Source of the DNA: Streptomyces sp. PKU-EA00015
GTDB taxonomy: Bacteria > Actinomycetota > Actinomycetes > Streptomycetales > Streptomycetaceae
Length of the DNA stretch: 64,000 nt
Direction: 5' to 3'
Assembly: GCF_013387495.1 (NCBI RefSeq)
Contig: NZ_JABZEE010000011.1
Location: 217,456 to 281,455, forward strand
Position 1 is the first letter of the stretch. Each line of letters begins with the position of its first letter. Position numbers and translations under genes: made by a program. Shown piece by piece: positions 28,938 through 37,822 of the stretch. Under the pieces are notes generated by a model. The model did no database searches. It saw nothing but the letters and a program-made list of their open reading frames with translations, and was not told where the DNA came from.

Positions 28938-29330
28938 GGACGGGACGCCGCAACGAGACCGGGCGGCCGGGAATCACCGGCACGGCACCGCACCGCCCCG
29001 GCACGTCACCGCCCGCGCCCCACACACGCCCTGCCGGGTGTGGGCAGGCCGGGCCGCAGGCGGGACGTCCACCCGCCGCCGGGCCGGGCGACCGCCGCCC
29101 GGCAGGGCGCGGCGTGCGTGGGGCACGGCGGTCGCGCCCGCCCGCCGCCGAACCGGACGGCACCGCCCGGAAAGGCGACCATGCCCGGCAGGGCACGGCG
29201 CGCACGGCGGTCCCACCCGCCCGGCAGGGAAAGCGCGTGGGGCACGGCAGTCGCACCCCGGCCCACAGCCCGACCGCACCGCCATGGACAGCGCGCCGCG
29301 CGTGGTGCCGCGCGGCGCGCCGGGCCCGGA
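28938..29330. other. GC-rich gap with diverged short repeats
   Basis: 393 bp between the convergent MFS and GH32 genes, no supported gene. It contains several related copies of CCCGGCAGGG and GGGGCACGGC(A/G)GTCGC between about 29095 and 29265. The arrangement looks like a decayed repeat cluster acting as a shared transcription-termination zone. Confidence 0.4.
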
Positions 29331-31910
29331 TCACCCCCGGTACGACCCCAGGCGGTGCACCGTCACCGCGTCCAGCCTCGCCGAGCCGCCCTCCGCGAAG
29401 AGTTCCACGCCGTCTCCGGCCTCGTCCGGGAAGATCTGGTCCGTGATGACCGCCTCGCCCTGGCCGCCGAACACCTCCACGGAGGACCAGTCGACGAGGA
29501 TGCGCAGCCTGACCTTGCCGTCCCTGGCCTTGAGCGGAGCGCGCTGCACGCCGGGGAAGTCGCTGCTGAAGTCGACCGCACCGGACCTCGTGCGGTCGAC
29601 GTACAGCTCCTGCGTTCCGGCGTCGTAGCCGATGACGGTCTCCTGGCCGCCGGGGCCGGTGCGGACCTTGAGGCCGAACCGTTCGGCGTCCCGCAGGGAG
29701 AACGTGGCGTCGATGTCCAGCGCCTTGCCGTCGGCGCGCCCGCCCGCCAGCGGCACCGAGCCGCCGGTGACGTCCACCTGCTCCGCGGTCACCACGGGCC
29801 CTTCGCGCAGCGACGCGACCGTCCGCACCGGCCGCTGGGTCAGCCGGAGCCTTCCGTCGACCGTGCGGAGTGCCATCTCGCGGGGAATGCTCTGCGCGCT
29901 GCGCCACGGCGAGGTGGGGATGTGGTTGCCGTACTGCCAGTTGTTCATCCAGCCGATCATGTGGCGCCTGCCGTCCGGCGCGCCCTCCCACGACACGGCC
30001 GCGTAGTAGTCCTTGCCGTGGTCGACCCACTGCGCGCGCCGCACCGAGGGCACCGCGGGCTCGTCGGCGGCGACGAACCGGTCGGCGACGAGGTGCCCCC
30101 ACCCGCCGGTGTTCATGTCGACGAGCTGGATCCGCGCCTGCTTGCCCGCATGGGCGCGCAGGTCGAACGACGCCCAGTCCAGCGCGCCGCTGTCCGAGCC
30201 GGTGGCGCTCTGCACGACCTTCCCGTCCACGAGCAGATTGACGGAGGTCTCGGTGGAGCGGGGCCGGGCGCGGGTGTCGGACAGCATGATGTGGTCGACG
30301 TTGATGTGGCCCCAGCCGCCGGTGTTGGCGTCCACGATCTCGATGCGTGCCTTCCGGCCGGCCATCTCCCGCACGTCCCACGACGCCCAGTTGAGCGCCT
30401 CGGAGTCCTTTCCGGTCGCACTGCGCACGACCTTGCCGTCGACGATCAGGCGCACCGCGGTCGGTGCGTCGGTGGAGGAGGGGTGCCTGCCGCCGCCGAT
30501 CAGGAAGTTGACGTAGTCCTGGTCGATCGTGAAGTCGGGGGAGGTGAGCGTGCCGGTGGTCGAGTCTTCCCGCAGGAACGTGTTCACCAGCCCGGCGCCG
30601 AGATGGCCGGACACCGGGTGCTGGCCGGGCAGCGTACCGGTGGCCGGGCCGTCGCCGAACGCCTCGCCGGTCGCTGTCCAGTCCCCGTATCCCTCGCCCT
30701 CGAAGTCGGCGAGGACGGTCCCGGCGGGCGGCGGGACCGGGCCATCGGTCAGGACGGCGTCCGGGTCGTGCGGATGACGGCCGCCGCCCACCTTGAAGTT
30801 GACGTACGGGCTGGTCACGGTGAACGCCGGGGAGGTGAGCGTGCCGGTGGCGGCGCCGTCGCCGTGGAAGCTGTCGACGTAGCCCCTGCCCTCGACTCCC
30901 GTGACGCCCGGCGGCGCGTCCTCCGGCAGCTTCACGGGCCCCTCTCCGAACGCCGTACCGGTCGTCTCCCAACTGCCGTGGTCCGAGCCGTAGCCGGACC
31001 CCTCGAAGTCCTGCATCACGAGGCCGGCCGGCGGCGTGTAGGAACCGTCGTCGTCGGGGACGAACCGCTTGCCGTCGAAGTCGCCCACGAAGTACTGCGC
31101 GGCCGAACCCCCGGCGATGCCACCGGGGTTGATGTTGACGACGAGGACCCACTTGACCCGGTCGGGGTCGCCGTCGACGGGCAGTGGGAACAGGTCCGGG
31201 CACTCCCACACGCCGCCCACAGCGCCCTGCGGGCCGAAGTCGCTGAGGTGCGTCCAGTGCTTGAGATCCTTGGAGGAGTAGAACCGCACCTTGTGCTCGG
31301 TGGACAGGGACACGGTCATCAACCAGCTCCTGGTCGGCGCGTGCCACTGGACCTTGGGGTCGCGGAACTCCTTCGACCCGATGTCGAGCACCGGGTTCCC
31401 CGCGTACTTCGTCCAGGTGCGGCCGCGGTCGGTGCTGTACGCCAGTGACTGGGCCTGCTTGCCGCCGTCCTTGTAGGCGCTGGTGTACACGGCGACCATG
31501 GCGGGGTTCTCCCGGGTGCCGAATCCCGAGGTGTTGTCCCGGTCGACGACGGCGCTGCCGGAGAAGACCATCTCCTCGTCGTCGTGCGGGATGGCGAGCG
31601 GGAGCTCCTCCCAGTGCACCAGGTCCTTGCTGACGGCGTGGCCCCAGGACATGTTGCCCCAGGTGTTGCCGCTCGGGTTGTACTGGTAGAAGAGGTGGTA
31701 CTCGCCCTTGAAGTACACCAGCCCGTTGGGGTCGTTCATCCAGTTCTTCGCGGGGCTGAAGTGGAACTGGGGCCGGTGGGGCTCGGTGAACGGCGGGCGG
31801 TCGGCGGCGAACGACTGCGGCGCGACGGCGGTCGAGGTCAGGGCACAAACGGTGGCCACGGCGGCGAGCAGCCGCACGGGGGCACGCCGGACAACACGTC
31901 CAGAGCTCAT
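29331..31910 (-). CDS. Secreted GH32 fructan hydrolase (levanase/inulinase type) with inserted repeat modules
   Basis: 859 residues from ATG 31910 (AGGAGA upstream). A signal peptide (residues 1-36, ending SFAA) gives export. GH32 catalytic residues are in place: nucleophile Asp60 in WMNDPNG, RDP at 183-185, acid/base Glu236 in WECPDLF. Between residues about 295 and 618 an insertion interrupts the propeller: two copies of a FEG...GYG...GGGRHP module (297-380, 398-485) and two copies of a VDGKVV...NTGGWGH module (485-545, 555-616). The propeller resumes at WVDHGKDYYAAVSW and the C-terminal beta-sandwich follows. It should cut beta-fructans outside the cell and feed the adjacent importer and kinase. 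A palindrome shared with those genes lies upstream. Confidence 0.93.
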   Translation of the reverse strand: MSSGRVVRRAPVRLLAAVATVCALTSTAVAPQSFAADRPPFTEPHRPQFHFSPAKNWMNDPNGLVYFKGEYHLFYQYNPSGNTWGNMSWGHAVSKDLVHWEELPLAIPHDDEEMVFSGSAVVDRDNTSGFGTRENPAMVAVYTSAYKDGGKQAQSLAYSTDRGRTWTKYAGNPVLDIGSKEFRDPKVQWHAPTRSWLMTVSLSTEHKVRFYSSKDLKHWTHLSDFGPQGAVGGVWECPDLFPLPVDGDPDRVKWVLVVNINPGGIAGGSAAQYFVGDFDGKRFVPDDDGSYTPPAGLVMQDFEGSGYGSDHGSWETTGTAFGEGPVKLPEDAPPGVTGVEGRGYVDSFHGDGAATGTLTSPAFTVTSPYVNFKVGGGRHPHDPDAVLTDGPVPPPAGTVLADFEGEGYGDWTATGEAFGDGPATGTLPGQHPVSGHLGAGLVNTFLREDSTTGTLTSPDFTIDQDYVNFLIGGGRHPSSTDAPTAVRLIVDGKVVRSATGKDSEALNWASWDVREMAGRKARIEIVDANTGGWGHINVDHIMLSDTRARPRSTETSVNLLVDGKVVQSATGSDSGALDWASFDLRAHAGKQARIQLVDMNTGGWGHLVADRFVAADEPAVPSVRRAQWVDHGKDYYAAVSWEGAPDGRRHMIGWMNNWQYGNHIPTSPWRSAQSIPREMALRTVDGRLRLTQRPVRTVASLREGPVVTAEQVDVTGGSVPLAGGRADGKALDIDATFSLRDAERFGLKVRTGPGGQETVIGYDAGTQELYVDRTRSGAVDFSSDFPGVQRAPLKARDGKVRLRILVDWSSVEVFGGQGEAVITDQIFPDEAGDGVELFAEGGSARLDAVTVHRLGSYRG

Positions 31911-32050
31911 GGTGTCTCCTGTGGTGCGGACCGTCCGGAGCACGGAGCGCCGCGATGCGAGGCGATGGGGGTGCGCCGCGGTGCGGGGAAGGCCCGCCGA
32001 GTCGGGGATCCCGCTGCCGGACCGGGATGGCAACGGTCCGGCAACACGGG

Positions 32051-32080
32051 TGTCATCGCTGACATGTGTCAGCGATGACA
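32051..32080. promoter_or_regulatory. Long palindromic operator upstream of the GH32 gene
   Basis: Exact 14-bp arms TGTCATCGCTGACA (32051-32064) and TGTCAGCGATGACA (32067-32080) with a 2-bp centre, about 140 bp upstream of the GH32 start. Each arm is itself a partial dyad (TGTCA...TGACA), so it may hold two overlapping LacI-type sites. A closely similar site precedes the ABC importer. Confidence 0.8.
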
Positions 32081-32196
32081 TCGGCTGGCCAGATGATGGA
32101 CACGCCGTCACAGGTGAGTCAACGGTCCGGACGGAATTGATCCGGCGGGAACGCGCGGAGACCGGACGGGCGAACCGGCCGCGAACGTATACGCGT

Positions 32197-33159
32197 TCAC
32201 TCGGAGGCGACGGCGGCGGCCTGCGTCAGCTGGTGGCCCCATGGCGGGTTGGGACCCGCGACGGCGCAGGTCAGGGCGGCGACGCGAACGGCGAAGGCGC
32301 ACGCGTCCGCGACGTCCTCGACGCGCAGGCCGTCGAGCCGTCCGCCGAGCAGCCCGCGGGAGCCGAGGTGGTGGAGGAACCCCGCCGTGAACGAGTCGCC
32401 CGCGCCCACGGTGTCGACGACCCGCGTGGCCGGCGCCGGCACCGCGACCCGCTCCCCGTCCAGCGACGCCAGTGCGCCCCGGGAGCCGCGGGTCACGACG
32501 ACCAGCCGTACTCCGGCCGCGTGCCAGGTGTCGCAGGCGCGATCGGGAGCCGTGCCCGGCAGCAGCAGCTCCAGGTCCTCCTCGCTGAGGCGGAGGATGT
32601 CGGCGGCCGCGCACCAGCGGGGCAGCCGCTGCCGGTAGACGTCCGGACGGACCAGCAGCGGCCGTACGTTGGGGTCGACGGAGACGGTCGCCGTCGCGGC
32701 GGCCCGGGTCAGGAACTCCTCGACCGCGGGCGCGCCCGGGTCCCGCACCAGCGCCAGGGAACCGGAGTGCAGGCAGGCGGCGCCGTCCGGGCCGGCCGCC
32801 GCCAGCTCGGCGCGTGTCCACTGCCAGTCGGCAGTGCCCTCGGCGTGGAAGGAGTACGCCGCCTGGCCCTGGTCGTCCAGTTCGGCGACGGCCAGGGTGC
32901 TGGGCTCGGCCGCCCGCACCGCGCCGGACAGGTCGACGCCGGACGCTTCCAGGTGGGCGCGGAAGAGGCGGCCGAAGACGTCCTGGGAGAGCCGCGTGAG
33001 GAAGCGCGCCGGCGTGCCGAGACGGGCGAGGGCGACGGCCGTGTTCGCGGGGCCGCCGCCCGGCAGGACGCGCAGGGAGAGTTCGGCCGGGTCGGGCGGG
33101 GGCGAGGTGAAGGCGTCGGCGACGCATTCACCCAGGACAGTGACCTGCTGCGGGCGCAT
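32197..33159 (-). CDS. PfkB-family sugar kinase, probable fructokinase
   Basis: 320 residues from ATG 33159. VLPGGGPANTAVALARLG is the N-terminal PfkB signature and RVVDTVGAGDSFTAGFL the C-terminal one with the catalytic Asp of GAGD. It phosphorylates a sugar or related compound with ATP. Standing between the GH32 and fructose-type ABC genes, it most likely makes fructose 6-phosphate (or 1-phosphate) from imported fructose. It is divergent from the importer operon, sharing its operator region. Confidence 0.9.
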   Translation of the reverse strand: MRPQQVTVLGECVADAFTSPPPDPAELSLRVLPGGGPANTAVALARLGTPARFLTRLSQDVFGRLFRAHLEASGVDLSGAVRAAEPSTLAVAELDDQGQAAYSFHAEGTADWQWTRAELAAAGPDGAACLHSGSLALVRDPGAPAVEEFLTRAAATATVSVDPNVRPLLVRPDVYRQRLPRWCAAADILRLSEEDLELLLPGTAPDRACDTWHAAGVRLVVVTRGSRGALASLDGERVAVPAPATRVVDTVGAGDSFTAGFLHHLGSRGLLGGRLDGLRVEDVADACAFAVRVAALTCAVAGPNPPWGHQLTQAAAVASE

Positions 33160-33325
33160 GGCTGCTTCTCTCTTCGGGGGCCTGGGGCCTGGGGCCTGGG
33201 GCGCGGGGACGGGCCGCGCCGCTCGAGCGGGCGGGGCGTTCGCACCGCTGCGTACGTTGCCGATTTGTGACGGTCCCAAGGCATTGACGTTGCCGGGAAG
33301 CGGAGTCCATCATCCTCGGCAAGCG

Positions 33326-33357
33326 GTGTCAACGATGACATAAGTCAGCGATGACAC
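33326..33357. promoter_or_regulatory. Shared operator between kinase and ABC importer genes
   Basis: A 32-bp dyad with ends GTGTCA and TGACAC; internal blocks TGTCAACGATGACA and GTCAGCGATGACAC match the palindrome at 32051-32080. It sits in the 319-bp divergent gap 33160-33478, 150 bp before the binding-protein gene and 167 bp before the kinase. Very probably bound by the LacI protein at 36772. The rest of the gap shows only a short GGCCTGGG direct repeat near 33179. Confidence 0.78.
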
Positions 33358-33478
33358 GGCGGAGCAACCGCGTTCGTCCCTCCTCTCCGGAGCCCCCGGG
33401 CTCCGCAGCACCGCAGCTCGCCGCGCCGTCGACACAGGTCTCCGGCCGTGCTCGCCCGAACTCGCAGGGAGTCGTCCC

Positions 33479-34495
33479 ATGTCCCGCAGCACTCGCACCG
33501 TTTCCGGTCTCGCCCGAGTGACCGCCTGCGCCGCCGTCGCGGCCCTGTCCCTGACGGCCTGCGGCTCCGGTTCCGGCGCCCAGGGCGGAGGCGGCGGTCA
33601 GGTGAAAGTCGGCCTGATCACCAAGACGGACACCAACCCGTTCTTCGTGAAGATGAAGGAGGGCGCGGAGCAGGCGGCGAAGAAGAGCGGCGTCGAACTG
33701 GTCAGCGCGGCGGGCAAGTTCGACGGGGACAACGCGGGCCAGGTCACCGCCGTGGAGAACATGGTGGCCTCTGGCGTGAAGGGCATCCTCATCACGCCGA
33801 ACGACTCGAAGGCGATCGTCCCCGCGCTGGAGAAGGCGCGCGCCAAGGGCATCCTGGTGATCGCGCTGGACAGCCCGACCGAGCCGCAGGACGCCACGGA
33901 CGCCCTCTTCGCCACCGACAACCTCAAGGCCGGCGAGCTGATCGGCGCGTACGCCAAGGCGGCGATGGCGGGCAAGCCGGCGAAGATCGCGATGCTGGAC
34001 CTGGCGCCCGGCGTGGCCGTGGGGGTCCAGCGCCACAACGGCTTCCTCCAGGGCTTCGGCATCGCCGAGGGCGACCCGGCCGTCGTGTGCGCCCAGGACA
34101 CGGGCGGCGACCAGGCCAAGGGCCAGACGGCCATGGAGAACTGCCTGCAGAAGGCGCCCGACGTCAACGTCGTCTACACGATCAACGAGCCGGCCGCGCT
34201 CGGCGCGTACACGGCGCTCAAGGCGAAGGGGCTGGAGAAGAAGGTGCTGGTCCTCTCGGTCGACGGCGGCTGCACGGGGACGCGGGCGGTCAAGGAGGGG
34301 AAGATCGCGGCGACGTCGCAGCAGTACCCGCTGAAGATGGCGGCCCAGGGCGTCCAGGCCGTGGCCGACTTCGCCAAGGACGGGAAGAAGGCGTCGGGTT
34401 ACACCGACACCGGCGTCACGCTCGTGACGGACAAGCCGCAGACGGGAGTCGACGCGAAGGACACGGCGTTCGGCCTGGAGAACTGCTGGGGCTAG
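33479..34495 (+). CDS. FrcB-like sugar-binding lipoprotein of an ABC importer
   Basis: 338 residues; AGGGAG lies 7 nt before ATG. Signal peptide with lipobox SLTAC, lipidated Cys at residue 28. The mature part is a periplasmic-binding fold of the ribose/LacI type (VGLITKTDTNPFFVKMKEGAEQAA, GVKGILITPNDSKAI, VVYTINEPAALGAY). These segments resemble fructose-binding FrcB. It captures the sugar outside the membrane and hands it to the permease encoded next. A 352-bp gap with tandem repeats separates the two, which could let the binding protein be made in excess. Confidence 0.92.
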   Translation: MSRSTRTVSGLARVTACAAVAALSLTACGSGSGAQGGGGGQVKVGLITKTDTNPFFVKMKEGAEQAAKKSGVELVSAAGKFDGDNAGQVTAVENMVASGVKGILITPNDSKAIVPALEKARAKGILVIALDSPTEPQDATDALFATDNLKAGELIGAYAKAAMAGKPAKIAMLDLAPGVAVGVQRHNGFLQGFGIAEGDPAVVCAQDTGGDQAKGQTAMENCLQKAPDVNVVYTINEPAALGAYTALKAKGLEKKVLVLSVDGGCTGTRAVKEGKIAATSQQYPLKMAAQGVQAVADFAKDGKKASGYTDTGVTLVTDKPQTGVDAKDTAFGLENCWG

Positions 34496-34534
34496 CCCCG
34501 GCACCGCCGCCGGCCCGGCGGCTCCGAGCCGGCC

Positions 34535-34582
34535 GGACCCCCGGACCCCCGGACCCCCGGACCCCCGGACCCCCGGACCCCC
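34535..34582. repeat. Six tandem copies of GGACCCCC
   Basis: Six exact 8-bp units in a row, followed by one partial copy, in the 34496-34847 gap between binding-protein and permease genes. The rest of the gap is extremely GC-rich with no gene. The repeat can fold only weakly as RNA; it may act in mRNA processing or termination, or simply be slippage-prone. Confidence 0.85.
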
Positions 34583-34847
34583 GGCCCCCGGACGTCCGGA
34601 CCTCGACAGGACCGCGGACCCGCCCGGACCCGCCCGGGCCCGCCCCGGCCCCGGTCGGGCCGGGGGACCGAGGGCGGCCGGTGGCCCTCGGCGGCGGGAC
34701 CGCACGGATCCGGCCGACCACCGCCCCCGGCGGGGCGCACGCCGAGTGAGGCCGCCCCGCCGGGACGAGTCCGGACCCGGCCGCGCACCCCGCCCCGGCA
34801 CCCGCCCGACCGGTCCGCCCCCGTACCCACCACTGGCAAGGATCACG

Positions 34848-35870
34848 ATGACTGCCACGTCCACCGCCACCCCGCCCACGCCAACACCCACCCCCTACGC
34901 CCAGCTCAAGGGGCCGACCGCCGTCCGCAGGCTGCTCACGGCGCCCACCGCCGGGCCGCTCGCGGCGCTCGTGCTGGCCTGCCTCTTCTTCTCCCTCTCC
35001 ACCGAGCAGTTCCTCACCGGCGGGAACTTCTCGCTGATCGTTCAGCAGGTCATGGTCGTGGGCACGCTCGCCATCGGCCAGACCCTGATCATCCTGACGG
35101 CCGGGATCGACCTCTCGTGCGGCGCCGTGATGGCGTTCGGCAGCATCGTCATCGCCAAGACGGCCGCGGAGGGCTCCCTCTCCCCCCTCGCCGCCATCGT
35201 CCTCGGCCTGGTCGTCTGCGGAGGCTTCGGCCTCGTCAACGGCCTGCTGGTGCAACTGATCCCGCTGCCGCCGTTCATCGTCACCCTCGGCATGCTGAAC
35301 GTGGCGTTCGCCCTGACCCACATCTACTCGGCCGAGCAGACGGTCACCAACCTGCCCGCCCCGCTCACCGCGCTCGGCGAGACGTTCCCGCTGGGGAACA
35401 CCGACATCACGTACGGCTCGCTCGTGACCATCGCCCTGTTCCTGCTCTTCGCCTATGCGCTGAGCAGCACGTCCTGGGGCCGGCACGTGTACGCGCTCGG
35501 CAACAGCCCCGAGGCCGCCCGCCTCAACGGCATCCGTACCTCCCGGCTGACCATCGGCATCTACACCCTGGCCGGACTCGTCTACGGGATCGCCGCCCTG
35601 CTGCTGATCTCCCGCACCGGCGTCGGCGACCCGCAGGCCGGACAGACGGACAACCTGGACAGCATCACCGCCGTCGTACTCGGCGGCACCAGTCTCTTCG
35701 GCGGACGCGGCGCCGTCCTCGGCACCTTCATCGGCGTCCTCATCGTCGGCGTGTTCCGCAACGGCCTCCAGCTGATGGGCGTCGCCTCGATCTACCAGAC
35801 CCTGATCACCGGCGCGCTGGTGATCCTGGCCGTGACCGTCGACCAGATCTCCCGGAAGAAGGCCCGATGA
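34848..35870 (+). CDS. Sugar ABC importer permease (FrcC/RbsC type)
   Basis: 340 residues with about ten hydrophobic segments after a 45-residue Pro/Thr-rich cytoplasmic start. GQTLIILTAGIDLSCGAVMA and LDSITAVVLGGTSLFGGRG are conserved in branched-type sugar permeases (BPD_transp_2). Forms the membrane channel with the ATPase encoded next, whose start overlaps the stop (ATGA). Confidence 0.93.
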   Translation: MTATSTATPPTPTPTPYAQLKGPTAVRRLLTAPTAGPLAALVLACLFFSLSTEQFLTGGNFSLIVQQVMVVGTLAIGQTLIILTAGIDLSCGAVMAFGSIVIAKTAAEGSLSPLAAIVLGLVVCGGFGLVNGLLVQLIPLPPFIVTLGMLNVAFALTHIYSAEQTVTNLPAPLTALGETFPLGNTDITYGSLVTIALFLLFAYALSSTSWGRHVYALGNSPEAARLNGIRTSRLTIGIYTLAGLVYGIAALLLISRTGVGDPQAGQTDNLDSITAVVLGGTSLFGGRGAVLGTFIGVLIVGVFRNGLQLMGVASIYQTLITGALVILAVTVDQISRKKAR

Positions 35871-36694
35871 ACACGCCCACCCCCGTGCTCCAGGCCCGCG
35901 GCCTGGTCAAGCGGTACGGCCATGTCACCGCCATCGACGGCGCCGACTTCGACCTGCTGCCCGGCGAGGTCCTCGCCGTGATCGGCGACAACGGCGCCGG
36001 CAAGACGAGTCTGATCAAGGCGCTCACCGGTGCAGTCGTCCCGGACGAGGGGGAGATACGGCTGAACGGCGAGCCCATCCGGTTCACCGGCCCGCAGAGT
36101 GCCCGGCAGCACGGCATCGAGACCGTCTACCAGGACCTCGCGGTCGCCGCGTCGATGGACATCGCCTCCAACATGTTCCTCGGACGCGAGCTGCGCCGGC
36201 CCGGATTCCTCGGCAGCGCGCTGCGCATGCTCGACAAGAAGCGGATGCGGCAGGAGGCCGCGGCCCACATGGCCGACCTCAAGATCGGCCTGCGGTCCCT
36301 GACCCAGCCGGTGGAGACCCTCTCCGGCGGTCAGCGCCAGGCCGTGGCGGTCGCGCGCTCCGTGGCCTGGGCCAGGAGCGTCGTCGTGATGGACGAGCCG
36401 ACGGCCGCGCTCGGCGTCAAGGAGTCCGGACAGGTCCTCGACCTGATCCGCCGGGTCCGTGACAAGGGCATGCCCGTGGTCCTGATCAGCCACAACATGC
36501 CGCACGTCTTCGAGATCGCCGACCGTATCCACGTCCACCGGCTCGGCCGGCGCGAGGCCCTCATCAAGCCGTCCGACTACTCGATGGCCGAGGTCGTCGC
36601 CATCATGACGGGGGCACTGAGTGTGCGCGAGGGCGGCGGTACTGTCGTCGCGGACACGGACGCCGCCAGAGCGGCCGGAGTCTCCGCCCACTGA
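35867..36694 (+). CDS. Sugar ABC importer ATP-binding protein, single-domain (FrcA type)
   Basis: 275 residues. Walker A GDNGAGKTSL, signature LSGGQRQAVAVAR, Walker B VVVMDEPTAALG, switch His in LISHNMPHVFE. Only one nucleotide-binding domain is present, as in FrcA and unlike the double RbsA/MglA ATPases, which supports fructose-type specificity. Coupled by 4-nt overlap with the permease. A perfect hairpin follows before the LacI gene. Confidence 0.93.
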   Translation: MNTPTPVLQARGLVKRYGHVTAIDGADFDLLPGEVLAVIGDNGAGKTSLIKALTGAVVPDEGEIRLNGEPIRFTGPQSARQHGIETVYQDLAVAASMDIASNMFLGRELRRPGFLGSALRMLDKKRMRQEAAAHMADLKIGLRSLTQPVETLSGGQRQAVAVARSVAWARSVVVMDEPTAALGVKESGQVLDLIRRVRDKGMPVVLISHNMPHVFEIADRIHVHRLGRREALIKPSDYSMAEVVAIMTGALSVREGGGTVVADTDAARAAGVSAH

Positions 36695-36706
36695 CTCAGC
36701 ATCCCG

Positions 36707-36746
36707 CCGGCGGGTCCCGGCCGGCTTCCCGGCCGGGACCCGCCGG
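36707..36746 (+). terminator. Strong hairpin between importer ATPase and LacI gene
   Basis: Perfect 18-bp stem (36707-36724 paired with 36729-36746) closed by the loop CTTC. It begins 12 nt after the ATPase stop and ends 25 nt before the LacI start, so LacI probably has its own promoter within, or gets reduced read-through. Confidence 0.75.
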
Positions 36747-36771
36747 GCCGCACACACAGGAACGGTGACAC

Positions 36772-37794
36772 ATGGCCGCGACACGACGCCCGACCCTCGC
36801 CGATGTGGCCCGCGAGGTGGGCGTCAGCGCCAAGACGGTCTCACGGGTGCTCAACGAGGACGGGCCGAGCTCGCCGCAGACCAGGGAGCGGGTGCTCGCC
36901 GCCGTGGCGAAGCTCGGCTTCCAGCCCAACCTGATGGCCCGCAACATCCGCGTGGGCGGTCCCGACACCACCATCGGCCTGATCGTCCCGGACCTCGGCA
37001 ACCCGTTCTTCGGCACGGTCGCGGGCGGGATCGAGGACACGGTGCGGGACCGGGGGCTGACGCTCCTGATGGGGTCGTCCGCCGACGACCCCGACCGCGA
37101 ACGGACTCTGATCCAGACCTTCCTCGCGCGGCGCGTCAGCGTGCTGATGGTCGTGCCGGCGTTCGGGGCCGATCACACCTACCTCAAGGCCCAGCGCGCG
37201 GCCGGCCTGCCCGTGGTCTTCCTCGACCGCCCGGGCGTCGGACTGTCCGCCGACTGCGTCGTCAGCTCGAACCGTTCCGGCGCGCAGGAGGGCGTCGCGC
37301 ACCTCGTCGAGCGCGGCCACCGGCGCATCGGCTTCGTCGGTGACCTGCCCACGAGGCTGTACACGCGGCGCGAGCGCCTCGCCGGTTACCGCGCCGCCCT
37401 GGAGGACGCGGGCATCGCCTACGACCGCACGCTGGTGACCGGCGCCCACGACCAGAGCACGGCAGCCGCGGTCACCACGCGCCTGCTGTCCCTGCCGGAG
37501 CCTCCCACGGCCCTTTTCGCCGGGAACAACATCGTGGCGCTCGGGGTCGTGGCGGAACTCGCCCGCACCGGCCGCAGGGACGTCGCCCTGGTCACCTTCG
37601 ACGACCTTCCGCTCGCGGAGGTGCTGGAACCGGCCCTGACGGTGGTGGCCCAGAACCCGTCCGCCCTGGGCACGGCGGCGGCCACGACGGCGTTGTCCCG
37701 CCTGGACGGCGACCGCACCCGGGCCCGTACGGTCACGATCCCGACCCGCCTGGTGGCGCGGGGCTCGGGCGAACTGCCGGTGCGAGGCGACTGA
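36772..37794 (+). CDS. LacI-family repressor of the fructan/fructose locus
   Basis: 340 residues. TLADVAREVGVSAKTVSRVLN is the N-terminal helix-turn-helix and hinge region; residues 60-340 are the sugar-binding fold (TIGLIVPDLGNPFFG, VVFLDRPGVGLSADCV, TALFAGNNIVALGV). It should bind the TGTCA...TGACA palindromes near the GH32, kinase and importer genes and let go on binding fructose or its phosphate. That link is inferred from gene order and from the shared sites. Confidence 0.93.
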   Translation: MAATRRPTLADVAREVGVSAKTVSRVLNEDGPSSPQTRERVLAAVAKLGFQPNLMARNIRVGGPDTTIGLIVPDLGNPFFGTVAGGIEDTVRDRGLTLLMGSSADDPDRERTLIQTFLARRVSVLMVVPAFGADHTYLKAQRAAGLPVVFLDRPGVGLSADCVVSSNRSGAQEGVAHLVERGHRRIGFVGDLPTRLYTRRERLAGYRAALEDAGIAYDRTLVTGAHDQSTAAAVTTRLLSLPEPPTALFAGNNIVALGVVAELARTGRRDVALVTFDDLPLAEVLEPALTVVAQNPSALGTAAATTALSRLDGDRTRARTVTIPTRLVARGSGELPVRGD

Positions 37795-37822
37795 TCCGAA
37801 GAGGATGGGCCCGCAGGGGGCG

